A DNA stretch of 64,000 nucleotides from Streptomyces narbonensis (GTDB lineage: Bacteria; Actinomycetota; Actinomycetes; Streptomycetales; Streptomycetaceae): the NCBI RefSeq assembly GCF_014649015.1, contig NZ_BMSF01000008.1, forward strand, positions 186,001 to 250,000, in the 5' to 3' direction. Each line of letters begins with the position of its first letter. Positions within the stretch are counted from its first letter, which is position 1. The translations under genes and the position numbers were made by a program. Of the stretch, positions 36,062 through 44,973 are shown piece by piece. Below the pieces are notes generated by a model. It was given only the letters and a program-made list of their open reading frames with translations. It was not told the DNA's origin and did not search any database.

Positions 36062-36082
36062 CAGTCAGTTGTAGGATGACTG
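36062..36082. promoter_or_regulatory. Perfect inverted repeat CAGTCA-N9-TGACTG in the lpdA-gntR divergent region
   Basis: Arms 36062-36067 and 36077-36082 flank GTTGTAGGA. It lies 33 bp upstream of the gntR ATG and 71 bp upstream of lpdA, the expected place for an autoregulatory GntR/FCD operator. Confidence 0.55.
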
Positions 36083-36114
36083 GGCAACCGGGCGAATGGA
36101 GAGGTCGGAACGGC

Positions 36115-36804
36115 ATGGCACTCAAGGCGGCGGGGCGGACCTCGCTGGTGGACTCCGTCGTGGAACAACTGCGCGCGCAGCTCACGGACGGGGAGTGGGC
36201 GGTCGGCGACCGGATCCCCACCGAGCACGAGCTCGCGCAGCAGCTCGGCGTGGGCCGCAACACCGTCCGCGAAGCGGTCCGGGTCCTCGTCCACGCCGGC
36301 CTCCTGGAGTCCCGGCAGGGCAACGGCACCTTCGTCAGGTCGACCACAGACCCGGCCGCCGTCCTGCGCGGGGTGCGCCACGCGGGCGCCGCGGACGTCC
36401 TCGAACTGCGGGTCGCCCTGGAGGCGGAGGCCGCCAGACTCGCGGCCGTACGCCGGGACACCCACGACCTGCTGCGGCTGCGGGCGGCCCTGACCACCCT
36501 GCGGGAGGAGGGCGACCGGGACGCGGACGCCGACCTCGCCTTCCACCTGGCGGTCGTGGGCGCGACGCACAACGCGACCTTCGTCGAGGTCTACCGCTTC
36601 TTCTCCGCCCAGGTGCACGAGGTACTGGTGGAGGCGCTCGGCGACCGGGAGATGCCGCCCGTCGACATAGACGCACACGAGGCCCTGGTCGAGGCGGTCG
36701 AAGCGGGTGATCCGGAGGCGGCGGAGCGCCAGGCCCGGGATCTGCTGCGGGTCCCGATGGAGACGGTGGCGACCCTGACCGAGGGGACGGGCCGGAACCG
36801 GTGA
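36115..36804 (+). CDS. GntR family regulator (FadR/FCD subfamily)
   Basis: A 229-aa regulator: winged helix-turn-helix at ~5-72 (SVVEQLRAQLTDGEWAVGDRIPTEHELAQQLGVGRNTVREAVRVLVHAGLLESRQGNGTFV) and an all-helical FCD ligand domain (~90-215) with likely metal-binding Asp/His residues (DLAFHLAVVGATHN, DAHEALVEAVEAGD). FCD regulators respond to small organic acids. ATG 36115 is preferred over an in-frame ATG at 36076, which lies inside the inverted-repeat operator. Its stop overlaps the start of the MFS transporter (GTGA), so regulator and exporter form one unit. Ligand unknown; by context probably the transporter's substrate. Confidence 0.9.
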   Translation: MALKAAGRTSLVDSVVEQLRAQLTDGEWAVGDRIPTEHELAQQLGVGRNTVREAVRVLVHAGLLESRQGNGTFVRSTTDPAAVLRGVRHAGAADVLELRVALEAEAARLAAVRRDTHDLLRLRAALTTLREEGDRDADADLAFHLAVVGATHNATFVEVYRFFSAQVHEVLVEALGDREMPPVDIDAHEALVEAVEAGDPEAAERQARDLLRVPMETVATLTEGTGRNR

Positions 36805-38138
36805 GCACGGAGATACGCACGGCGGACGAGGCCCGAGCGGGGGTCTCCGGGGCCGCCGGAGCCGGGGTCGAGGCCGGAGCCGGGGCCGGAGCCGGGGTCG
36901 GAGCCGAGGTTGGGGCCATGGCCGTGCGGCCGACCGCAGGAGTGGCTGCACGGCGTGCGCTGCTCGCGCATCCGGCGGTGCTGCTGGTCGGGATCGTGCT
37001 GGCCTCGCTGAACATGCGGGTCGCCCTGGCGAGCGTGGCGCCCCTGGTCGGCGAGATCTCCGCCGCCTTCGGGCTCTCCTCCACGGCGAGTTCGCTCGTC
37101 ACCTCGGTCCCGGTCCTGTTCCTGGGCGCGGGCGCGCTGGTCGCTCCGTGGCTGGGGCGCCGCTTCGGCCCGGAGCGGGTGCTGTTCGCCGCGCTTCTGC
37201 TGCTCGGCGTCGGCATCCTCGCGCGCGTGCTGCCGTCCGTGTACGCGCTGTACGGCGGCGGCATCCTCGTCGGCACGGCGATCGCCCTGCTGAACGTCCT
37301 GATGCCGGGGCTGATCAAGCGGGACTTCCCCGACCGGGCCGCGGCGATGACCTCCGTCTACACGGGCGCGCTGATCGCGGGCGCGACGGTGGCGGCGGCG
37401 GCCTCGGTGCCGCTGGAGGAGGCTCTCGGCGGCGGCTGGGAAGCATCACTCGGCTTCTGGTCACTGCTGGCCGGAGTTGCGGCACTCGCCTGGCTTCCAC
37501 AGGTGCTGATCGCCAAGGGGCGTACCGGACACGAGGTACGGGCCGTCCCGGCCGGCGGCGCCCCGCCGGTGAGTGTCTGGCGCTCGCCGCTGGCCTGGCA
37601 GGTGACCCTGTTCATGGGCGGCCAGTCGCTCTGGTCCTACGTCCTGATCGCCTGGATGCCGACGATCTTCACCGACCACGGGATGAGCCGCTCCACAGCG
37701 GGGGTGATCTTCGCTTTCAACACCCTGACCCAGATCGTGGGTGCCTTCGCGGTGCCGCTTCTCGCGGGCCGGATGCGGAGTCAGCGCCCGCTGATCGTCC
37801 TGGTCACGACGCTGGTCGCGGCCGGTTACGCCGGTCTGCTCGTCGCACCGGCCGAGGGCGCCTGGCTCTGGGCTGCACTGCTCGGCGTCGGCCAGGGCGG
37901 CGCGCTCGGCCTCGCGCTGACCCTGATCGTGCTGCGCTCGGGGGACGCGGTGACCGCGTCCAGGCTGTCGGGGATGGCCCAGACGGTCGGCTATCTCCTC
38001 GCCGCGGCGGGTCCGCTGGCCGCCGGCGCCCTGCACCAGGCCACCGACTCCTGGACGCTGCCGATCTCGCTCGTCCTGGGCGTCTGCGTGGCCTCACTCG
38101 CGGTGGGCCTGCTCGCGGCCCGCAACCGCACGGTCTGA
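36801..38138 (+). CDS. CynX/NimT-type MFS transporter
   Basis: A 445-aa major facilitator with twelve predicted helices after a ~50-residue Ala/Gly-rich N-terminal tail (GAAGAGVEAGAGAGAGVGAEVGA) encoded by 6-bp-type repeats at 36850-36915. Features of the CynX/NimT (cyanate/nitroimidazole) subfamily: LASLNMRVALASVAPLVGEI in helix 1, APWLGRRFG in loop 2-3, IALLNVLMPGLIKRDFP, and GMSRSTAGVIFAF in the second half. The GTG start overlaps the gntR stop. It probably exports or imports a small anion or drug under control of the coupled regulator; the substrate is not predictable from sequence. Confidence 0.9.
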   Translation: MSTEIRTADEARAGVSGAAGAGVEAGAGAGAGVGAEVGAMAVRPTAGVAARRALLAHPAVLLVGIVLASLNMRVALASVAPLVGEISAAFGLSSTASSLVTSVPVLFLGAGALVAPWLGRRFGPERVLFAALLLLGVGILARVLPSVYALYGGGILVGTAIALLNVLMPGLIKRDFPDRAAAMTSVYTGALIAGATVAAAASVPLEEALGGGWEASLGFWSLLAGVAALAWLPQVLIAKGRTGHEVRAVPAGGAPPVSVWRSPLAWQVTLFMGGQSLWSYVLIAWMPTIFTDHGMSRSTAGVIFAFNTLTQIVGAFAVPLLAGRMRSQRPLIVLVTTLVAAGYAGLLVAPAEGAWLWAALLGVGQGGALGLALTLIVLRSGDAVTASRLSGMAQTVGYLLAAAGPLAAGALHQATDSWTLPISLVLGVCVASLAVGLLAARNRTV

Positions 38139-38154
38139 GACCTCGGGCTCCGAG

Positions 38155-38257
38155 CCGGCCGGCCCGGAGGCCGGCCCGGGTCTCACGGCCGAGGGCCGAC
38201 CCGGCTCTCAGGTGCTGAGGCCGACCCGGATCTCACGGCCGGGGGGCCGACCCGGAA
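38155..38257. repeat. ~28-bp imperfect tandem repeats after the MFS gene
   Basis: Three to four copies of a unit containing GGCCGACCCGGNTCTCACGGCC lie between the MFS stop and the hairpin at 38280. The 38139-38366 gap holds only these repeats and the hairpin. Confidence 0.8.
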
Positions 38258-38279
38258 CCGCGCGGTGGGCGAGTGGGGG

Positions 38280-38345
38280 GCGGCGGTACGGCTCCGGGTG
38301 GGCCTCCCGGAACCGGGACGACGCCCCTCGGAGCCGTACCGCCGC
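38280..38345. terminator. 17-bp perfect inverted repeat with 32-nt loop
   Basis: Arms 38280-38296 and 38329-38345 lie between the convergent MFS and ABC permease genes; the loop itself can fold (GGGCCTCCCGGAACCGGG). A bidirectional terminator is likely. Confidence 0.7.
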
Positions 38346-38366
38346 TCTGTCCTCCCCGTCCTGGGC

Positions 38367-39086
38367 CTACTCCTCGCCCGCCAGGGTCAGCGTCCGCAGC
38401 TTGTGCCCGGCGAACCAGGTCGCCGCGACCGTGACCGCCACGAGGAGGACGGTCGCCGTGGTGAGACCGACCTCGGAGTCGATCAGACCGTCTCCGGTGA
38501 CCTTCTCCGCGAGCGCGAGCGACCACTGCTGGACGCTCAGGGTCTTCGCGCCGGAGATCAGGGAGCCGAAGAGGGTCTCCCAGACCAGGGCGTACACGAG
38601 GCCGATGACCACCGCGTGCCGGCTGATCGTGCCGAGCAGCAGGAACATCGCGCTGTAGGCGATGGAGGCCACCAGGGCCGCCACCGTATAGGCCACCGCG
38701 ACCTGCTGGCCGTTGCCGTTGAGGACGAAGCCGGCGATCAGCGTCGGTACCGCCGAGAAGACCATGGTGACGGCGACCGCCACGATGAGCTTCGTGAAGA
38801 TGATCGTGGGCCGCTTCACCGGCTTGGACAGCAGATAGACGATCGAGCCGTCGTCGATCTCCGGCCCGATCGCGCCCGTCCCGGCGATCACACCGATCAG
38901 CGGCACCATCGTGGCCAGCGCGAAACCGCCCAGGACGTCGGCGGCGACCTGGTCGTCCGCGCCGTTGAAGCCGCGCACCGCCGCCGCGATGAGCACCAGA
39001 AAGGCGGGCAGCAGGAAGAGGATCAGCGCCCGTCGGCGGCCGAGGAGTGCACGGTAGGTGAGCCGGGCGACTGTGGGGTTGTACAT
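38367..39086 (-). CDS. ABC-2 type transporter permease
   Basis: A 239-aa membrane protein with six predicted helices (ALILFLLPAFLVLIAAAV, GFALATMVPLIGVIAGTGAIG, LIVAVAVTMVFSAVPTLIAGF, VAALVASIAYSAMFLLLG, VVIGLVYALVWETLFGSLI, TATVLLVAVTVAATWFAG). The ABC-2/NatB-like motif GPEIDDGSIVYLLSKPVKRP precedes helix 3 and is typical of permeases that pair with a single ATPase. It is the last gene of a four-gene ABC operon, 14 bp after its ATPase. The exported substrate is unknown. Confidence 0.88.
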   Translation of the reverse strand: MYNPTVARLTYRALLGRRRALILFLLPAFLVLIAAAVRGFNGADDQVAADVLGGFALATMVPLIGVIAGTGAIGPEIDDGSIVYLLSKPVKRPTIIFTKLIVAVAVTMVFSAVPTLIAGFVLNGNGQQVAVAYTVAALVASIAYSAMFLLLGTISRHAVVIGLVYALVWETLFGSLISGAKTLSVQQWSLALAEKVTGDGLIDSEVGLTTATVLLVAVTVAATWFAGHKLRTLTLAGEE

Positions 39087-39100
39087 CGGTCAGGCTCCTT

Positions 39101-40012
39101 TCAGGCCGCGACGAGGTAAGAGAAGACCGATTCGAGGGACTCGTCCGAGGGCGAGACCGTCAGGAGGCGGATGCCCCGGTCCTTCGCGACCTGGGGCAGC
39201 AGCTCCGTGAACCGCCCGAAGTCCACCGCCTGGACGCGCAGTCCGCCCTCCGCGTGGTCGACCTCGATCCCGGCCGTGGACGGGTCGGCGATCAGCGCGG
39301 CGGCAAGGGCCCGGTCGTCGCTGGAGCGGACGAGGTAGCGGTGCGGCCTGTCCGTCATGAGTCGGCGGATCTTGCGGAAGTCGCCGGAGGCCGCGTGCCG
39401 TCCGGCCACGATCACCTCGATGTGGGACGCGAGCTGCTCGACCTCCTCCAGGATGTGCGAGGAGAACAGGACCGTACGGCCCTCCGCGCCCATCCGCCGC
39501 AGCAGGTCCATCAGCTGCATGCGCTGGCGCGGGTCCATGCCGTTGAACGGCTCGTCCAGGAGGAGCACGGACGGCTGGTGCACGAGGGCCGAGGCCATCT
39601 TCACGCGCTGCCGCATGCCCTTGCTGTACGTGGAGATCTTGCGGTCCTGGGCGTACTCCATCTCGACCGTGGCCAGGGCGTCCTGGGCCTCCTTGGCTCC
39701 GAGGCCCTGAAGCTCCGCGTTGGCCACGACGAACTCGCGACCGGTGAGGAAGTCGTACATCGCCTCCCGCTCGGGGACGACACCGATCTGGCGGTAGACG
39801 GACTCGTTCCCCCAGATCTTCTGTCCGTCGAGCGTGACACTGCCCGTGGACGGGTCGAGGAAGCCGCCCATCATGTTGATCAGGGTGGACTTCCCGGCGC
39901 CGTTCGGCCCGAGGAGGCCGGTGACGCCCGGGCCCACCGACATCGTGACGTCGTTCACGGCCACGACGTTTCCGAACCAGCGGGAGACGTGGTCGATGTG
40001 GAGGGTGGTCAC
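39101..40012 (-). CDS. ABC transporter ATP-binding protein (second pair)
   Basis: A 303-aa ATPase: Walker A GPNGAGKST, Q-loop IGVVPERE, signature YSKGMRQRVKMA, Walker B VLLLDEPFNGMD, H-loop LFSSHIL. The ~80-residue C-terminal extension (HRYLVRSSDDRALAAAL ... LLTVSPSDESLESVFSYLVA) is of the CcmA/NatA export class. GTG 40012 overlaps the stop of the preceding permease by 4 bp (GTGA), so the two ABC pairs of this operon are translationally coupled. Confidence 0.92.
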   Translation of the reverse strand: MTTLHIDHVSRWFGNVVAVNDVTMSVGPGVTGLLGPNGAGKSTLINMMGGFLDPSTGSVTLDGQKIWGNESVYRQIGVVPEREAMYDFLTGREFVVANAELQGLGAKEAQDALATVEMEYAQDRKISTYSKGMRQRVKMASALVHQPSVLLLDEPFNGMDPRQRMQLMDLLRRMGAEGRTVLFSSHILEEVEQLASHIEVIVAGRHAASGDFRKIRRLMTDRPHRYLVRSSDDRALAAALIADPSTAGIEVDHAEGGLRVQAVDFGRFTELLPQVAKDRGIRLLTVSPSDESLESVFSYLVAA

Positions 40013-40920
40013 AGCCCGACCTTTCGGTAGCGGCGCATCAGGATGCCGTACGAACCGGCGATGAGCGCGAGGACGACCAGCACGTAGACCACACCGACAC
40101 CGGCGCCCGGGCCCCCACCGTCGGGGAAGGCGCTGGGCGCGCCGAGGAAGGCGGTCTGCAGACCGTCGATGAGGGTCATCGGCGAGAAGAGGCCGAGCCA
40201 CTGGATGGCGTCCTGGTTCTCCGTGACGTAGGCGATGCCCATGAGGGTGGACACCGCTCCGTAGGAGACGGTCAGGACGGCGATGACGGCGGCGACTCCG
40301 AAGCCGCGGCGGGGCGTGAGGGCCGCCATGACGAGGCCTATGCCGCCGAAGAGCAGCGAGAGCAGGGTCACGGAGACGAGTCCCTGGCCGAACATCTTGG
40401 TCTGCTCGGCGAAGTCCAGCTTGGCGAGCAGCGAGCCGATCCAGAGGATCAGCAGCGGGGACGCGGTGAGGACGAAGAGCGCCGAGGCCATCGCGCCGAA
40501 CTTGGCGAGGACGTAGTCCGAGCGCTCGATCGGGCGGGAGAAGTACAGCGACACCGACCTGAACCGGAGGTCCCGGGAGACGGACTGGGGCGCCTGCGAG
40601 GCCAGGTAGATGCTGATGACGACCTGGAGGTAGATCGCGTACTCGGTGTACTCGATGGAGAGCTTGGACTGCTTCGCGACCACGGCGACCGCGACGATGA
40701 TCAGCGCCGGGACGCACATCACCGCGAAGAGCAGCATCGGCAGCACCTTCGACTTGGCGCTGCGGCCGAGGCCGTAGGCGCCGCGCAGGGACTGCGAGAA
40801 GAGCGACCGGCGTGCGTAGGCCCGGCCGAGGCGCGGGCCGTCGTAGGACCGGTAGCCGATGTTGTGGATCTGCGTCGTGTCGGGAGCGGCCTGGGAGGGG
40901 CGGGGCAGCTGGGTGCTCAT
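40009..40920 (-). CDS. ABC-2 type transporter permease (first pair)
   Basis: A 303-aa permease with six helices after a ~60-residue cytoplasmic N-terminus (IHNIGYRSYDGPRLGRAYARRSLF, a motif shared by NosY-like actinobacterial permeases). The signature APQSVSRDLRFRSVSLYFSRPIERSDYVLAK lies before helix 3. Start ATG 40920 overlaps the preceding ATPase stop by 4 bp (ATGA). The short Gly-rich loop near the C-terminus (DGGGPGAGVG) precedes the last helix. Confidence 0.88.
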   Translation of the reverse strand: MSTQLPRPSQAAPDTTQIHNIGYRSYDGPRLGRAYARRSLFSQSLRGAYGLGRSAKSKVLPMLLFAVMCVPALIIVAVAVVAKQSKLSIEYTEYAIYLQVVISIYLASQAPQSVSRDLRFRSVSLYFSRPIERSDYVLAKFGAMASALFVLTASPLLILWIGSLLAKLDFAEQTKMFGQGLVSVTLLSLLFGGIGLVMAALTPRRGFGVAAVIAVLTVSYGAVSTLMGIAYVTENQDAIQWLGLFSPMTLIDGLQTAFLGAPSAFPDGGGPGAGVGVVYVLVVLALIAGSYGILMRRYRKVGL

Positions 40921-41888
40921 CGGGCCTGCACCTCCTCGTGCCGCGGGGGCGTCTCGGGCCGGAAGACCTCGGCGATGTGGTGGCGGCGCTGCTCCATGCG
41001 GACGAGACCGAGGCCGAGACCGGCGACGATGTCCCGCACGAGGTCGTACGTCTCCTCGCCGGCCGCCTCCAGGAGCAGGATGTGACCGGCGCCCGGCAGG
41101 CCGTCCTCCACACCCGGGTGGAGCACGACACCGGCTTCGGTGAGGGCGGCGCGGAGCGCTCCCGTCCCGTCGGGGTGGGTGTCGGAGTCGGTGACCTCGA
41201 CGGCGAGCGTCGTGGTGGTCCGGGTGAAGTCGCTGGTGGAGCTGGAGCGGAGCAGCTGCCCGCCGTCGATGACGACGACGTGGTCGCAGGTGCGCTCCAG
41301 CTCGCCGAGGAGGTGCGAGGTCACGAGGACGGAGATGCCGAAGTCGGTCCAGACGCGGCGGATCAGTCCGAGCATCTCGTCGCGGCCGACCGGGTCGAGG
41401 CCGTTGGTCGGCTCGTCGAGGAGGACCAGCTTCGGGTCGTGGACGAGGGCCTGCGCGAGCTTCACCCGCTGCTTCATGCCCGTCGAGTAGCCGCCGATGG
41501 GGCGGTACCGCTCCTCGTACAGGCCGACATGGCGGAGGGTGTCGGCGGTCCGCTCCCGGGCCGCTGTCGGGGGCAGGCCCGACATCCGCGCCATGTGGAC
41601 GACGAACTCGGTGGCCGAGACGTCCGGGGGCAGGCAGTCGTGCTCCGGCATGTAGCCGACCTGCTCGCGGATCTGCGCGCCGGAGGTGCTGACGTCGAGG
41701 CCGAGCACCTCGGCGCGGCCCTCCGTGGCGGGGGAGAGTCCGAGCAGGATTTTGATCATGGTGGACTTGCCGGCTCCGTTGGCACCCACCAGTCCGGTCA
41801 CACCGGGCCCGATGTCCAGGGAGAGCCGGTCGAGAGCGGTCACCCGGGGGAACCGCTTGCTGAGGCTTTCGGTCGCGATCACAGTCAC
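40917..41888 (-). CDS. ABC transporter ATP-binding protein (first pair, operon head)
   Basis: A 323-aa ATPase: Walker A GANGAGKST, Q-loop VGYMPEHD, signature YSTGMKQRVKLAQ, Walker B LVLLDEPTNGLD, H-loop TSHLLGELE; C-terminal regulatory extension as in NatA/CcmA exporters. GTG 41888 (VTVIATESLSKRF) is preferred: the in-frame extension to 42002 is poor in codon bias. A TACGGT hexamer ends 6 nt upstream of the GTG, so the operon mRNA may be leaderless. It heads the run ATPase-permease-ATPase-permease. Confidence 0.9.
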   Translation of the reverse strand: MTVIATESLSKRFPRVTALDRLSLDIGPGVTGLVGANGAGKSTMIKILLGLSPATEGRAEVLGLDVSTSGAQIREQVGYMPEHDCLPPDVSATEFVVHMARMSGLPPTAARERTADTLRHVGLYEERYRPIGGYSTGMKQRVKLAQALVHDPKLVLLDEPTNGLDPVGRDEMLGLIRRVWTDFGISVLVTSHLLGELERTCDHVVVIDGGQLLRSSSTSDFTRTTTTLAVEVTDSDTHPDGTGALRAALTEAGVVLHPGVEDGLPGAGHILLLEAAGEETYDLVRDIVAGLGLGLVRMEQRRHHIAEVFRPETPPRHEEVQAR

Positions 41889-42134
41889 GGTACGACCGTA
41901 GTGGTGTGCGCCACAGCGGTCGTCAGCCCAACGGCTCGATCCTTCTCCGACCATAGGAGTACAAGCCCGTAGGGAAGTCGCGACAAAAGTCTTTTTCCAC
42001 AATCGGCGGCCCGGCCTTTTCCACAGGCCGGCGTCCGACCTCTTGACTCAGCCGCCGAGCATTGTCACATTCATCGGTGTCAAGTTACGGACGCGTAGTG
42101 CGATCGGGCGCTCACACACGGGACGGCGGATGGC

Positions 42135-42980
42135 ATGGGCTCAGCAGTGACAGGCGAACTCTCCGCGGAGCTGAGGGGATTCAGGGAAGTACAGCGGCTC
42201 TCGTACGAGTGCGCCGAAGCCGTCGCGGCGCAGCTCAAGCCCGGCGTGACGGAGCGCGAGGCCGCCCGGATGCAGCGGGAGTGGCTGTACGAGCGCGGGG
42301 TGCGGGACTGGTTCCACCGGCCGTTCGCCTGGTTCGGGGACCGCACGGCCTTCGTCGACTTCAAGATCCCCCTGCAGTTCTTCCCGACGAACCGCCGCCT
42401 GGAGGCGGGGATGCCGTTCATCCTCGACATGGCGCCGGTCTACAAGGGCCACACCGCCGACATCGGCTACAGCGGCTGCCTGGGCCTCAACCCCCTGCAC
42501 GACAAGCTGCTCGCCGACCTCCGCGACCACCGCGAGCTGATCCTGCGCGAGGTCCGCGAGCGCCGCACACTGCGTGAGATATACGAGGACGTGGACCGGC
42601 TCATGGTCCGCCAGGGGTACGCGAACCGGCACCGGGCCTACCCCTTCGGCGTCATCGCCCACAAGATCGACCGGGTGAAGGAGCGTCGCTGGTCGCCGAC
42701 CCTCTTCGGCTTCGGCACCCAGGCGCTCAAGGGCCTGGCGAGCGACACGATCCACGGCCACCGGGACGGATGGTCGCCGCTCTGGTCGCCGTACACGTTC
42801 TCCGACCACCCGCCCGTGCCCGGGCTGTGGGCGGTCGAGCCGCACCTCGGATTCCGGGGTACGGGCGCGAAGTTCGAGGAGATCCTGGTCGTCACCGACT
42901 CGAAGGATCCCGAGCAGAGCGCGTTCTGGCTGGACGACGATCTGCCGCACGTGCGGCGCTGGAACGAGGGGGCGGTCTGA
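42135..42980 (+). CDS. M24 family metallopeptidase-like protein
   Basis: A 281-aa creatinase/methionine-aminopeptidase fold lacking the N-terminal domain of aminopeptidase P. Candidate metal ligands: Asp in FILDMAPVYKGHTADIGYSG (two Asp with typical spacing), a His in SDTIHGHRDG, and two Glu in LWAVEPHLG and KFEEILVVT. The stop overlaps the ATG of the hydrolase-SDR fusion (TGATG), making a two-gene unit. In actinobacteria this pair recurs, which suggests a shared lipid or xenobiotic role, but the peptidase substrate is unknown and some members of the clade may not be peptidases. Start ATG 42135 is first in frame after the promoter. Confidence 0.85.
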   Translation: MGSAVTGELSAELRGFREVQRLSYECAEAVAAQLKPGVTEREAARMQREWLYERGVRDWFHRPFAWFGDRTAFVDFKIPLQFFPTNRRLEAGMPFILDMAPVYKGHTADIGYSGCLGLNPLHDKLLADLRDHRELILREVRERRTLREIYEDVDRLMVRQGYANRHRAYPFGVIAHKIDRVKERRWSPTLFGFGTQALKGLASDTIHGHRDGWSPLWSPYTFSDHPPVPGLWAVEPHLGFRGTGAKFEEILVVTDSKDPEQSAFWLDDDLPHVRRWNEGAV

Positions 42981-44818
42981 TGGCAGGGCTCAGGGGCGCA
43001 GGGCCCGCGGGCGCGGGAAAGAGTGCCGGGCTCAAGGGCGCGCGGGAGCGCTGGGTCCGCACCGGCGGGGTCGAGCTGTGCGTCGCGGAGCTAGGCGACA
43101 CGGACCGGCCGACCGTGGTGCTCGTCCACGGGTACCCGGACTCCAAGGAGGTCTGGTCGGAGGTCGCAGCCCGCCTGGCCGAGGAGCACCACGTGGTGCT
43201 GTACGACGTCCGGGGCCACGGCCGGTCGACGGCCCCGGCCCCGCTGCGCGGCGGCTTCACCCTGGAGAAGCTGACGGACGACTTCCTCGCGGTCGCCGAC
43301 GCCGTCAGCCCTGACGGGCCGGTCCATGTCGTCGGCCACGACTGGGGCTCGGTGCAGTCCTGGGAGTTCGCCACCGTCCCGCGCACCGAGGGCCGGATCG
43401 CGTCCTTCACCTCGATGTCGGGACCGAGCCTCGACCACTTCGGGCACTGGATCAAGCAGCGGATGGCCAGGCCCACCCCGCGCCGGGTCGGGCAGCTCCT
43501 CGGCCAGGGTGCCAAGTCCTGGTACGTGTACATGCTGCACACGCCCGTGCTCCCGGAGCTCGCCTGGCGCGGGCCGCTCGGCAAGCGCTGGCCGAAGATC
43601 CTGGAGCGGGTCGAGAAGGTCCCCGCCGGCGACTACCCGACGCCCTCGCTGCCGAGCGACGCGGCGCACGGCGCCTGGCTCTACCGGGACAACGTCCGCG
43701 CCCGGCTCGGCAGGCCGCGTCCCGACGCGTACGCGCACGTGCCCGTGCAGCTGATCACGCCGACCGGTGACGCCTTCCTCTCCGAGCGGCTCTACGACGA
43801 CCTGGGCTCCTGGGTGCCGGACCTGACCCGGCGCACCCTGCCCGCCAAGCACTGGGTGCCGCGCACGCGCCCGGACCAGCTGTCCGCCTGGATCGCCGAC
43901 TTCGTCCGAGCCAACGAGGAGCCGGCGGCCGGGGCCTCGGGTCCGCGCCGGCCCGGCGCGGCGGCGAAGAGCGGGGTGAAGCCGGAGTACGCGGAGCGGT
44001 TCGGCGGGCAGCTGGTCCTGGTGACCGGGGCCGCCAGCGGCATCGGGCGGGCCACCGCCTTCGCGTTCGCGGAGGCCGGCGCCCGGATCGTGGCGGTGGA
44101 CCGGGACGCGGAGGGCGCGGGCCGTACGGCCGAGATGGCCCGGCTGATCGGCGCCCCCGAGGCCTGGGGCGAGACGGTCGACGTCTCCGACGAGCAGGCG
44201 ATGGAGAAGCTGGCCTCGAAGGTGGCGAGCGAGTACGGAGTCGTCGACGTCCTGGTCAACAACGCGGGCATCGGGCTCACCGGCTCCTTCTTCGAGACGA
44301 CGAGCGAGGAGTGGAAGCGGGTCCTGGACGTCAATCTGTGGGGTGTGATCCACGGCAGCCGGATCTTCGGCGCGCAGATGACCGCGCGCGGCCAGGGCGG
44401 GCACATCGTGAACACCGCCTCCGCGGCGGCCTTCCAGCCCTCCCGGGCACTGCCCGCGTACAGCACCTCGAAGGCAGCCGTCCTGATGCTCAGCGAGTGC
44501 CTGCGTGCCGAACTGGCCGACCAGGGCATCGGGGTGTCCGCGATCTGCCCCGGCATCGTCAACACCAACATCACCGCGACCACGCGGTTCGCGGGGGTCA
44601 CGGACGCCGCCGAGGAGAACCGGCGCCAGAAGAAGGCGTCCCGCCTCTACGGCCTGCGGAACTACCCGCCGGAGAAGGTCGCGGACGCGATCCTCGGGGC
44701 GGTCCTGCATGACCGGGCCGTCGTCCCGGTGACCCCCGAGGCCCGGGGCATACACGCCCTTTCCCGGCTGAGCCCCGGCGCTCTGCGGGCGTTCGCCCGC
44801 TGGCAGCCGCCCGCGTAG
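42980..44818 (+). CDS. EphD-like fusion: alpha/beta hydrolase (epoxide hydrolase type) plus short-chain dehydrogenase
   Basis: A 612-aa two-domain enzyme. Residues ~25-315 are an alpha/beta hydrolase: oxyanion HGYPDS, Asp121 nucleophile in GHDWGS, and cap segment; the His at KHWVPRTRPDQLSAWI is the probable catalytic base. Residues ~345-600 are an SDR: TGAASGIGRATAFAFAEAG cofactor motif, NNAGIG, Ser and YSTSK catalytic Tyr/Lys. The order and size match mycobacterial EphD (Rv2214c), reported to act on epoxy/keto mycolic acids. Streptomyces has no mycolates, so the substrate here must differ. ATG 42980 overlaps the M24 stop. A basic Gly/Ala-rich linker (GASGPRRPGAAAKSGV) joins the domains. Confidence 0.9.
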   Translation: MAGLRGAGPAGAGKSAGLKGARERWVRTGGVELCVAELGDTDRPTVVLVHGYPDSKEVWSEVAARLAEEHHVVLYDVRGHGRSTAPAPLRGGFTLEKLTDDFLAVADAVSPDGPVHVVGHDWGSVQSWEFATVPRTEGRIASFTSMSGPSLDHFGHWIKQRMARPTPRRVGQLLGQGAKSWYVYMLHTPVLPELAWRGPLGKRWPKILERVEKVPAGDYPTPSLPSDAAHGAWLYRDNVRARLGRPRPDAYAHVPVQLITPTGDAFLSERLYDDLGSWVPDLTRRTLPAKHWVPRTRPDQLSAWIADFVRANEEPAAGASGPRRPGAAAKSGVKPEYAERFGGQLVLVTGAASGIGRATAFAFAEAGARIVAVDRDAEGAGRTAEMARLIGAPEAWGETVDVSDEQAMEKLASKVASEYGVVDVLVNNAGIGLTGSFFETTSEEWKRVLDVNLWGVIHGSRIFGAQMTARGQGGHIVNTASAAAFQPSRALPAYSTSKAAVLMLSECLRAELADQGIGVSAICPGIVNTNITATTRFAGVTDAAEENRRQKKASRLYGLRNYPPEKVADAILGAVLHDRAVVPVTPEARGIHALSRLSPGALRAFARWQPPA

Positions 44819-44973
44819 GCGGGTCCCGCCCTCCGCGTCCGCCGGGCGCGGAGAGCGGGGGCGGAAGGGGCGGAGTGACGCGGGAGGGCCGGACCTGTCC
44901 GGGCGGTCGTACGATCCCTCCCAGGAGGGGCCCCGCGGCGACGGGGTGCGGGAAGCGGGCGGTGGGAGCGGGT

